The notes beneath the pieces are model-generated. The model made no database searches. It was not told the DNA's origin and saw only the letters and a program-made list of their open reading frames with translations. Below are positions 44,533-52,021 of a stretch of DNA of 64,000 bases, one piece after another (within the stretch, counting starts at the first letter, position 1; every line of letters begins with the position of its first letter). A program made the translations under genes and the position numbers. This DNA comes from Streptomyces sp. M41(2017) (GTDB lineage: Bacteria > Actinomycetota > Actinomycetes > Streptomycetales > Streptomycetaceae). Where the stretch lies: NCBI RefSeq assembly GCF_002078175.1, contig NZ_MWFK01000002.1, positions 310,001 to 374,000 of the forward strand. Direction: 5' to 3'.

Positions 44533-45888
44533 TTACCAGCCGACGGCGACCAGCAGCCACTGCGGGCTGCCGTGGGAGATGAAGGAGGACTGTCCCGCCA
44601 CATCGTCGTAGGGGAAGCCGTAGGCCAGTCCGTTGATGGCGTTGTCGTGCCAGAACTTGGCGTAGTAGTTCGCGGGCGCGGCCTTGTAGTACTGGGCCGG
44701 GTCCCCCTGCTGGGAGGCGGGCAGGGTGGCCACGTGACGGTTGAGCGCTGCGCACATGTCGGGGTCGCCGGCCAGGGCGGCCGCGCAGCCGAAGATGTCG
44801 GAGGTGGCGGCGTTGACGCCGACGGACTGGGCGTAGGACGTGAAGTAGTTGGCGTTGGCGCCACCGGCCCGGAAGCTCGGGTCGCTGCCGGGGGCGATGA
44901 TCCGGTACGGGGCCTGCGTCTGGGACAGCACCTTGAACGGGGCGGGAACGGCGTCGGTGAACCGTTGGAACGTCGCCGCGCGGTCTTCGGCGAAGGTCTG
45001 CCGGTTCTCGCCGACTTCGGCGTCGTACCCGTCCTTGCTGTGCAGTCGCATGGCCAGCTTGAGGCCGAAGGCGTCGACCCGGGTGGTGTTGCCGTTGAAG
45101 ACGTTGTTTCCGACGGTGAACTCGATGAAGTCGTAGTAGGCGCTGTTCGGTGAGCCCAGGTAGAAGTACATGCGCCCCGCGGAGTTGGCCGGCATGTCGA
45201 GGTAGGGCTGCTCGGCGATGGAGTGGACCTGGCCGTTGAAGCTCCAGTACACCTGGCTGTCGGGGTACCTGCCGTTGGTGCGGTTGAGGATCTTCACCTC
45301 CACCGCGTTGTTGGCGGCGGGGATGTCGCTCGTGCTGCCCCAGAAGCTGTCGGGCGGAGTCGTACTGCCGGGGCCGTAGACCTGGAACTCCCAGAGGGAG
45401 TAGCCGTAGGGAGTGGCCCGGGCCGTCCCGGAGAGGCGGACGTATCTGCCGCTGCCGGTGATGTTGAGGGTCTGGGTACCGCCGGTGGCGGTCGTCGTGG
45501 AGTACACGGTGGCCCAGGTGTTGGCGTCGGTGGAGGTCTGGATCTGGAAGGACTTGGCGTAGGCCGCTTCCCAGTTCAGGGTGACGCGCGTGAGTTGCTG
45601 GACGGATCCGAGGTCGACCTGGAGCCACTGCGGGTCGGCGAAGGCCGAGGACCAGCGGGTTCCGGCGTTGCCGTCGACGGCGGCGGCCGCGGGGAAGCTT
45701 CCGTTCTCCGTCGACGAGGCGGTCGCGGGCCGCCCCTGGGACAGCAGCTGGTCGGCGGCGTGCGCCGGTGAGGGATTCAGGGCGGCGAAGCACGCTAGGA
45801 GCAGGACGAGTACCAGACCAAGGGCGGTACGCGTCCGGGCGGTTGCTCGCGATGGTCTGGAAAGGGGCACGCTGGCGCTGAACTGCAT
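44533..45888 (-). CDS. Secreted GH64 beta-1,3-glucanase with N-terminal CBM32-like (F5/8C) module
   Basis: 451 residues. The ATG at 45888 is chosen because GAGGAG lies 8 bases upstream; a TTG further up would lie inside that ribosome site. The signal peptide is ALGLVLVLLLACFAALNPSPAHA. Residues about 50-170 match a discoidin-type module (PATASSTENGSFPAAAAVDG, RWSSAFADPQWLQVDLGS). The GH64 part spans 185-451: NNAVEVKILNRTNGRYPDSQVYW, YLDMPANSAGRMYFYLGS, YDFIEFTVG and VNAATSDIFGCAAALAGDPD. The family produces pentaose from beta-1,3-glucan, outside the cell, as with laminaripentaose-producing enzymes. A LacI-type operator lies upstream. Confidence 0.9.
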   Translation of the reverse strand: MQFSASVPLSRPSRATARTRTALGLVLVLLLACFAALNPSPAHAADQLLSQGRPATASSTENGSFPAAAAVDGNAGTRWSSAFADPQWLQVDLGSVQQLTRVTLNWEAAYAKSFQIQTSTDANTWATVYSTTTATGGTQTLNITGSGRYVRLSGTARATPYGYSLWEFQVYGPGSTTPPDSFWGSTSDIPAANNAVEVKILNRTNGRYPDSQVYWSFNGQVHSIAEQPYLDMPANSAGRMYFYLGSPNSAYYDFIEFTVGNNVFNGNTTRVDAFGLKLAMRLHSKDGYDAEVGENRQTFAEDRAATFQRFTDAVPAPFKVLSQTQAPYRIIAPGSDPSFRAGGANANYFTSYAQSVGVNAATSDIFGCAAALAGDPDMCAALNRHVATLPASQQGDPAQYYKAAPANYYAKFWHDNAINGLAYGFPYDDVAGQSSFISHGSPQWLLVAVGW

Positions 45889-45940
45889 GCGGGTTCTCCT
45901 CAAGCCGAGGCGGCGCGGTGGGGGTGGAGCAACTGCAAAG

Positions 45941-45954
45941 TGAGAGCGCTCTCC
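45941..45954. promoter_or_regulatory. LacI-type operator of GH64
   Basis: TGAGAGCGCTCTCC contains the perfect palindrome GAGAGCGCTCTC, 53 bases upstream of the GH64 ATG. It shares the AGCGCT centre of the CebR-type box at 4312 but differs outside it, and from the GH92 operators, so a third regulator is likely. Confidence 0.65.
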
Positions 45955-46174
45955 CGGGTTGTATCTCCACTCGTTGCGGGCGTCAACAACTGAAGCCGAA
46001 TCGAGGAGGATTCAGGCTGCGGAGTCGGAACGGGTCTGCCGTGGACACGTGGGACGCCGCTCGCGGATTGGCCTGTTCGGACCTTGATCGGACGGCACGC
46101 GCACGCAGCGGGCCCGCGTTCAACACTTGACGAGGCGGGACGACGGGAACCCTCGACTCCGATCCGAAGTCCGG

Positions 46175-46933
46175 TCACACCTGTCGTACGCTCACGCCTG
46201 CCGCGGCCAGGGCCTCCATCTGTTCCTGGGGAGCGTGCTCGTCCGTGACGACCACGTCGAGTGCCGAGACGGGTGCGACTACGGCGAGGGCCGTGCGGGA
46301 CACCTTGGCGCCCTCGGTGACGGCGATGACGCGACGGGAGGCGGCGATGGCCGCCCGCTTGACCGCGGCGTCGTCCAGGTCGTACGCGGTCAGTCCGTTC
46401 ACCGCGTCGAGTCCGCAGCACCCGATGAGGGCGGTATCGAAGCGGAGCGAGGCCAGCGACGCCTCGGTCAGGGGTCCGGTCAGGGCCAGTTCGCCCTGCC
46501 GCGTCAGACCTCCTGGGACCAGCAGGGTCAACTGGGGAGCGTCGGCCAGTGCGTTGACGGCGTGCAACGACAGGGGCATCACCGTGATCCGGCGGCCCTT
46601 CAGCGCGCGGGCCACTTCGAGGCAGGTCGTCCCACTGTCGAGGACGACGGACTCGCCGTCCGTGATGAGCTGCGCCGCTTCGGCGGCGATGCGCCGCTTG
46701 GCTTCGAGGCCGTCGTGGACGCGCATCGAGAACGGCGGCTCGTCACCGCGCAGCAGCAGGCTCCGTGCGCCGCCGCGGTACCGCTCCAGTACACCCTGGG
46801 CCGCCAGAGCCTCCAGGTCGCGGCGGACGGTCATCTCCGAGGTGCCCGTCAGCTCGGCCAGCTCGGCAACGCCCACGCTGCCCGCCGCCTGCACGGCCTC
46901 GGTGATCTGCCTCAGTCGGTCGGTCCCAGCCAT
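46175..46933 (-). CDS. DeoR/GlpR-family sugar-sensing repressor
   Basis: 252 residues from ATG at 46933 (GAGGG adjacent). The DeoR helix-turn-helix is at residues 1-55 (GVAELAELTGTSEMTVRRDL, then EALAAQGVLERYRGGAR). The DeoRC sugar-phosphate domain follows, with VVLDSGTTCLEVARAL and RFDTALIGCCGLDAVNGLT. Such proteins bind a phosphorylated sugar and lift repression. It is divergent from an MFS transporter gene with a shared promoter region, so it most likely controls that transporter. Confidence 0.9.
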   Translation of the reverse strand: MAGTDRLRQITEAVQAAGSVGVAELAELTGTSEMTVRRDLEALAAQGVLERYRGGARSLLLRGDEPPFSMRVHDGLEAKRRIAAEAAQLITDGESVVLDSGTTCLEVARALKGRRITVMPLSLHAVNALADAPQLTLLVPGGLTRQGELALTGPLTEASLASLRFDTALIGCCGLDAVNGLTAYDLDDAAVKRAAIAASRRVIAVTEGAKVSRTALAVVAPVSALDVVVTDEHAPQEQMEALAAAGVSVRQV

Positions 46934-46971
46934 GCCCTCGATTAAACACAATTGCTGTTCGAACCACCACC

Positions 46972-47005
46972 TTTCAAAACAGCTTTTTGTTCGTTACGTT
47001 TGAAA
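46972..47005. promoter_or_regulatory. Promoter/operator region of the DeoR-MFS divergent pair
   Basis: TTTCAAA (46972-46978) and TTTGAAA (46999-47005) are inverted. On the plus strand TTTCAA (46972-46977) and TACGTT (46995-47000) are 17 bases apart and the MFS GTG (47007) is 6-7 bases beyond, which suggests a leaderless MFS transcript with the repeat covering -35 and start. The region is the most AT-rich in the window. Confidence 0.5.
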
Positions 47006-47006
47006 C

Positions 47007-48197
47007 GTGGAAAGACATCTGCGGGCCGCCCGGCTGGCCACCTTCGCCTACTTCGTCCTGAACGGCTTCCTCATGGGGATGTGGATCGTCCACATCCCCA
47101 CCATCGAACAGCGCGTCGGGATCGGTCACGCCACACTCGGCTGGCTCCTGCTGCTCCTGGGCGCGGGCGCCTTCGGGGGCATGCAGGCCGTCGGGCCGCT
47201 GACCGATCGCTTCGGCGCCCGCACCGTCGTTCCGCTCAGCGCGGCGCTGTGCAGCGCCACCGTCGCACTGCCCGGCCTGGCCGGGAACGTGTGGACCCTC
47301 GGCGCCGCGCTCCTCGCGCTCGGCGTCGGCAACGGCTGCCTCGACGTGAGCATGAACGCGCACGCCGTCCAGGTGGAGCACGCTTACCGACGCCCCGTGA
47401 TGTCCGCGTTCCACGCCACCTTCTCCATAGGCGGGGTGTTCGCCGCCTTGGTCGGCGCCGGCACCCTCGGCTGGGGATGGAGTCCGGCGACCACCTTGTC
47501 GGCCGTCGCCGCCCTCGGCGTCGCCGCCTCCGTCCTGGCGGCCCCCCTGCTCCTGGCCTCGGAGCGGCCACCGGCCCCGGACCCCGCCGCTCCCGCCGCG
47601 ACTGGCAGGCGCAGGACGCCCCGGCACATCTGGATGCTCGCCGTACTGGCTTTGATGATCATGCTGTGCGAAGGCGTCGCCAACGACTGGAGCACGCTCC
47701 ACCTGCGCCGGGTCCTGGACGCGCCCCCGGCGACGGCCGCCCTCGCGTACGGAGCGTTCGCCACCGCCATGACCGTCGGCCGCCTGCTCGCCGACCGGTT
47801 CGCGGCGCGCTACGGCCCCACGGCCATCCTCCGGTACGGGGCGTCCGTCGCCGCTCTCGGACTCGCCGCGGCCGCGCTGTCCGACTGGATCCCGTTGGCG
47901 CTGGCCGGCTGGGCGGTGTTCGGAGCGGGGCTGTCCGGCTGTGTCCCGCAGCTCTTCAGCGCCGCCGGGCACGCCGATCAGGACGCCGCAGGCGCGAACG
48001 TCTCCCGTGTCGCGGGCCTGGGCTACCTCGGCATGCTCGCCGGCCCTGCCGTGATCGGCCCGCTGACCCGGTTCGTCCCCCTCGACGTCACCTTCTTTCT
48101 CCCCGTCGCGTTCTGCGTCGTCGCGGCCTGCTCGGCAGGGATCGTCCGCCCGCGCCCGCACGTCTCGGGGCGGGTCGAGCTGGAGACCGCGGGGTGA
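47007..48197 (+). CDS. MFS transporter, possibly for a sugar
   Basis: 396 residues from GTG. Twelve membrane helices are expected: TFAYFVLNGFLMGMWIVHIP to AFCVVAACSAGIVRP. The cytosolic loop 2-3 motif is LTDRFGARTVVPL and the second half repeats LLADRFAARYGPTAILRYG. The substrate cannot be read, but proximity to a DeoR-type sugar repressor and four secreted hydrolases suggests a sugar or small glycan. It may be used in uptake. Confidence 0.85.
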   Translation: MERHLRAARLATFAYFVLNGFLMGMWIVHIPTIEQRVGIGHATLGWLLLLLGAGAFGGMQAVGPLTDRFGARTVVPLSAALCSATVALPGLAGNVWTLGAALLALGVGNGCLDVSMNAHAVQVEHAYRRPVMSAFHATFSIGGVFAALVGAGTLGWGWSPATTLSAVAALGVAASVLAAPLLLASERPPAPDPAAPAATGRRRTPRHIWMLAVLALMIMLCEGVANDWSTLHLRRVLDAPPATAALAYGAFATAMTVGRLLADRFAARYGPTAILRYGASVAALGLAAAALSDWIPLALAGWAVFGAGLSGCVPQLFSAAGHADQDAAGANVSRVAGLGYLGMLAGPAVIGPLTRFVPLDVTFFLPVAFCVVAACSAGIVRPRPHVSGRVELETAG

Positions 48198-48255
48198 GCT
48201 GATCCCCTCAAGGGGGCTGCTCCCCCGGGCACCCCGGACGGAGAGCGGTCCGCGT

Positions 48256-50217
48256 TCACCGTCCGGGCGCCGGCTCCGAGACGCCGGACGTCGGCAGGGC
48301 GTGGAGTGCGCCGTGGGAAGCGGTGGCGTAGATCGTGCGGCTGACGGGCGCGTACGTGGTCGCGAGGATCTGGCCGCCGAGATCGAGGCTCTGCAACGAG
48401 GAGCCGTCCCGCGCGTCCAGGAGATGCAGCCGGCCGTGCCAGCCACCGGCGTAGATCGCCGAACCGTCGGTGCACAGCGTGAAGAACTCCTCGCCCTCGG
48501 CATGCTCCACGCACCAGAGGACCTCGCCGGTGGCGACGCTGCGGCAGTGCACGACGCCCGCGGTGTCCGCGATGAACAGCCTGTCGCCGATACTGAGCGG
48601 CGCAGCCACGACCGGTGCGCCGAGTTCCGCCTCCCACAGGGTGGATCCGTCGGCCGCCCCCAAGGACCGCAGGCCGCCGTCCGCGTCGGCGACGACGAGC
48701 GCCTGCTCCAGGGCCAGGGGTGAGGTGAGCAGGGCGGCGGGAAGCCGTACGGCCTGCTTCCAGCGGATGCCGCCGTTCTCGTCGTCGACCGCGAGCAGTT
48801 CGCGGCCCTCTCCGGCCGACAGGTACACCTGGCGGGCGTCGGCCGCGACCGGTTCCGCCGGGCCGCCTCCCTCGTCGGTGAGCGGTTCGGTCCGCCACCA
48901 GACGCGCCGCGTGACGGCGTCGAAGTGGTGGAGGCAGCCGGTGCTGTCCCCGAGGAACACGCTCTGACCGCGCAGGAGTACGCGCGCGTCGGTGAGGCTT
49001 CCCGCGGGGACGGACCACCAGCGGGTACGGGAGCGGGTGTCCCACGACTCCACCCGGCCGCCGGAGTCGCTGATGAGCAACAGGGCTCCTTCCGCGTGGA
49101 GTCGGACGGGCGCGGTGAAGTCTCGCAGGTGGTCTGCCTGCTCCCCTGTCGCCCCGTCCAGCCAGCGCACGCCACTGTGGTCCGCGACGACCACGCCGCC
49201 CTGTTCCGTGGCCACCGCCGTGTGCGGCCACTCCCCCACGTCGGTGCGCCAGCTGCGTCGGCCGGGCCGGAACGGGACCGTCAGGTCCGCCGCGTTGCCG
49301 ACGCCCGCGAGGAAGCGGCCCAGTTCGGACCGGTAGGCGGCGAGAGTGCGGCCGGTGCCGTCGGGGAGTCGCAGCGTGCCGGGCAGGCCGAGGCATCGGG
49401 CGACCTCGTCGAGAGCGGGCCGGTCAGCCGGGTCCTCCGCGAGACAGGAGCGGATCATCCCGCCGATCGTGTCGTCGGGCAGGCCTGTCAGGTCGGGTGC
49501 CGTGCCGGACACACGGCGCATGAGCATCGCGCGCGCGTTGCTCTCGCCGGTGTAGGGCGGGTGCCCGGTGAGTGCGTACAGGACGATCCCGCCGATGCCG
49601 AAGACGTCGGTCGCGGCGGTCGTCTTCGCGAGTCCGAGGATCTGCTCGGGTGCGCAGAAATGGGGATGGCCGATCACGGTGTCGAGGGAGACGGTGACCC
49701 GCTGGCCGCGGATGCGCGTCAGCCCGAAGTCGATGATCCAGGGACCGTCCGACGTGAGCAGGACGTTGCCCGGATGCAGGTCGCGGTGCAACAGGCCTTT
49801 GCCGTGTGCCGTGTTGAGTGTGTCGACGAGTTCGGCGGCGATGGCGTGCACGGTGTGGCGGGGCAGTGCTCCGCCGTGCGACTCGATGATCTGGTGCAAG
49901 GACAGCCCGGGGATGAAGCGCGTGGCCAGGGTGGGGCGGCGTCCGCTCCCGAAGTCGAACGAGAGCAGTTCGGGGATGCGTGCGCCCTTGCACCGGTCGA
50001 GGGCCTTGCTCTCCTGGTGGAAGCGCTGCAGGTGCTGGGTGTCGTCGGCGAACTCGGCCTTGAGGAGTTTGACGGCGCCCAGCGTGTCCAGTCCGCGGTT
50101 CTCCCCGACGGGCCGGCCGAGGTAGACGGTACCGAACCCGCCCGTGCCCAGCCTGCCCAGGAGGCGGAATCCACCGGCTTCCGCGGGGTCCACGGCCGGG
50201 TCCAACGGCTGCACCAT
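48256..50217 (-). CDS. Serine/threonine protein kinase with C-terminal PQQ-type beta-propeller
   Basis: 653 residues from ATG (AAAGGA 6-7 bases upstream). The kinase domain is residues 15-280: Gly-rich LGTGGFGTVYLGRP, catalytic lysine in AVKLLKAEF, HRDLHPGNVLL (catalytic loop, His-Arg-Asp), DFGLTRIRG, APEQILG. No membrane helix is seen, unlike most Pkn kinases. From about 330 on there are repeated GxxxWxxxx or ALDxxxGxxxW strands (RLHLLDARDGSSLQSL) typical of a PQQ-like propeller that may sense a partner. It is the last gene of a five-gene co-directional block with a GTPase and GAP1 protein, so it may phosphorylate them. Confidence 0.85.
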   Translation of the reverse strand: MVQPLDPAVDPAEAGGFRLLGRLGTGGFGTVYLGRPVGENRGLDTLGAVKLLKAEFADDTQHLQRFHQESKALDRCKGARIPELLSFDFGSGRRPTLATRFIPGLSLHQIIESHGGALPRHTVHAIAAELVDTLNTAHGKGLLHRDLHPGNVLLTSDGPWIIDFGLTRIRGQRVTVSLDTVIGHPHFCAPEQILGLAKTTAATDVFGIGGIVLYALTGHPPYTGESNARAMLMRRVSGTAPDLTGLPDDTIGGMIRSCLAEDPADRPALDEVARCLGLPGTLRLPDGTGRTLAAYRSELGRFLAGVGNAADLTVPFRPGRRSWRTDVGEWPHTAVATEQGGVVVADHSGVRWLDGATGEQADHLRDFTAPVRLHAEGALLLISDSGGRVESWDTRSRTRWWSVPAGSLTDARVLLRGQSVFLGDSTGCLHHFDAVTRRVWWRTEPLTDEGGGPAEPVAADARQVYLSAGEGRELLAVDDENGGIRWKQAVRLPAALLTSPLALEQALVVADADGGLRSLGAADGSTLWEAELGAPVVAAPLSIGDRLFIADTAGVVHCRSVATGEVLWCVEHAEGEEFFTLCTDGSAIYAGGWHGRLHLLDARDGSSLQSLDLGGQILATTYAPVSRTIYATASHGALHALPTSGVSEPAPGR

Positions 50218-50328
50218 GGAGGGTCCTTTCTGAAGGGGGCCGGGGGTGTCGTCGCGGCCACGAGCCCTGCGGGCGGCCGGCGGTACGGCAGAACCGCGGC
50301 CCGTGCCTGGGCCGGCTCGGGATGGAAC

Positions 50329-51924
50329 TCAGTGCAGGGCAACGGCCGGCCGGCTCTGCGTCTCGTGGGAGAAGCCGATCCCGCACAGCACCGTCGACTT
50401 GCCGATCTCACAGGTGCCGCTGTCGCGCAGCCGGTCGTCGCCGGGCCTCGGTGCCTCACGGACGCACTGCAGGGCGAGGACGAGCCGGCCTCCTTCGTGC
50501 CGGCCCCGCACGGAGATCCGCGCCCGCACGTTGCCGGCGTCGGTCTCCTGGCTGACCTCCCTGCCGCCCAGCAGAATGGTCTGTCGCTCGCCCGAACGCA
50601 GGTCCGTCACGACCAGCGCCCCGGACAGCTTCGGGTTGCGTCGCTTGTACGTGCGCCAGGCGGCCGCCGCGCCCAGCAGGGCGACGAGCAGGATCGACGG
50701 GTACAGCCAGCCGGGGGTGCGGGCGGGAACGGTGCCCACCAGGTCCACGTCGGTGACGGTGGGCCGGCCCGTGGTGAATTTGGCGTACCCGATCGAGCTG
50801 CGCACCGTGCGCGTCCACGGCGAGGAGACCTCGGCGCGGATTCTCACTCCGGCGCGGAAGTCGCGCGTGCCCGGCAGCAGGCCGAACTCGGCGTCCTGGG
50901 ACCAGGTCAGCGTCGCCTCGACGGTCCAGCTCCGTCCGGGACCGATCGTCACCGGCGTGGCCGGAGCGGTGAGATGGACCGTCGCGTCCCCCGTTGCCGC
51001 GTCGGCCGTGAGGTCGACGTTCAGCGGGACGTGCCGGGCGTGCGAGGTCAGCGTGACGCGGACGGTCTCGGACCGCTCTCCGGTGCCGCCCCCGGCAGGC
51101 AGTGTGACCTTCCCCGTGTCGTGCCGTTCGAGTCCCTCGCCCTGGACGGAGACGGCGACCTGTTCGCCCTGGTCGGCACGCAGGACACTCTCGGCCTTCT
51201 CGGCCCGCACCCGTTCCTTGGCGTCGTTGAGCTGCGAGCCCAGGGCCGCGGGGTCGACGGGCAGGATCCGTGGAGCCCCGAAGGCGCTGCCGAGGACTTC
51301 GGACACCTGTGTGCCGTCGGCGAGGGGCAGGCCGTAGCCGATGACGTCGCGGTTGGTGCCGAGGGCGTCGTACCGGGCCCTGAGCTGCTTCCACGCGGGT
51401 GTGCCGAGGCGGGCGTAGGGGCTGTCGGGTGCGTTGACGGCGCCGTCGGTGAGCATGAGGACCGCTCCGACGGGTGCCGTGCTGCGGTCGAGCTGGTCGG
51501 CGGCGACGTTCAGGGCGGCTCCGTGGTCACTGGCCGTCTCCTCGGCGGCGCGCGGGAGTTCCTTGCTGAGCAGCTTGCCGGTCCGGTTCGCCGGGGACAT
51601 CGGGTGGACGACACTGGTGGCGCGCCCGAAGGTGACGACGGCCACCTCGTCGGCCGGAGTGAGGGTCTTGAGGAAGGAGCCGAGGCGCTTCTTGACGGTG
51701 GAGTACAGCGGCTCTCCGTCGGGGCCCTTGTCCTGCATGGAACTGGAGGTGTCGACGAGGACGACGTACGCCGCGGGGACGTCGTCGACCTTGAGCGACC
51801 GGTAGATGCCGTCGCGGGGCAGGGGCTTGTCGGTGGCGGTGGCCGGTGCGGCGCCCGCCGCCGCGAGGGCGCCGGCTGTGGTCAGCAGCAGGGCGAGGCG
51901 CGCGGAGGCCCGGATGGTGTGCAT
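50329..51924 (-). CDS. Membrane-anchored von Willebrand factor A domain protein
   Basis: 531 residues from ATG behind GGGGGA. The signal peptide is LALLLTTAGALAAAGAAPATA. The vWA domain is residues 50-230 and has an intact metal site: VVLVDTSSSMQDKG (the DxSxS motif), a Thr in LMLTDGAVNAP, and VVTFG. A long beta-rich stretch follows and then a single membrane helix (LLVALLGAAAAWRTYKRR) near residue 425. The C-terminal 100 residues, on the other face, are FHA-like or domain-of-unknown-function. The protein can hold partners outside the cell in a Mg2+-dependent way. It is read with the GTPase and GAP1 genes. Confidence 0.8.
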   Translation of the reverse strand: MHTIRASARLALLLTTAGALAAAGAAPATATDKPLPRDGIYRSLKVDDVPAAYVVLVDTSSSMQDKGPDGEPLYSTVKKRLGSFLKTLTPADEVAVVTFGRATSVVHPMSPANRTGKLLSKELPRAAEETASDHGAALNVAADQLDRSTAPVGAVLMLTDGAVNAPDSPYARLGTPAWKQLRARYDALGTNRDVIGYGLPLADGTQVSEVLGSAFGAPRILPVDPAALGSQLNDAKERVRAEKAESVLRADQGEQVAVSVQGEGLERHDTGKVTLPAGGGTGERSETVRVTLTSHARHVPLNVDLTADAATGDATVHLTAPATPVTIGPGRSWTVEATLTWSQDAEFGLLPGTRDFRAGVRIRAEVSSPWTRTVRSSIGYAKFTTGRPTVTDVDLVGTVPARTPGWLYPSILLVALLGAAAAWRTYKRRNPKLSGALVVTDLRSGERQTILLGGREVSQETDAGNVRARISVRGRHEGGRLVLALQCVREAPRPGDDRLRDSGTCEIGKSTVLCGIGFSHETQSRPAVALH

Positions 51925-52021
51925 GAGATGTCCCCCAAGGACGAGCGTGTACGGGTCGGAGTCGGGTCCTGGCGCGCTCCGGAGCGGCGGTCGAGGAACG
52001 CCGTCGGGGCGGGATGCGTGC

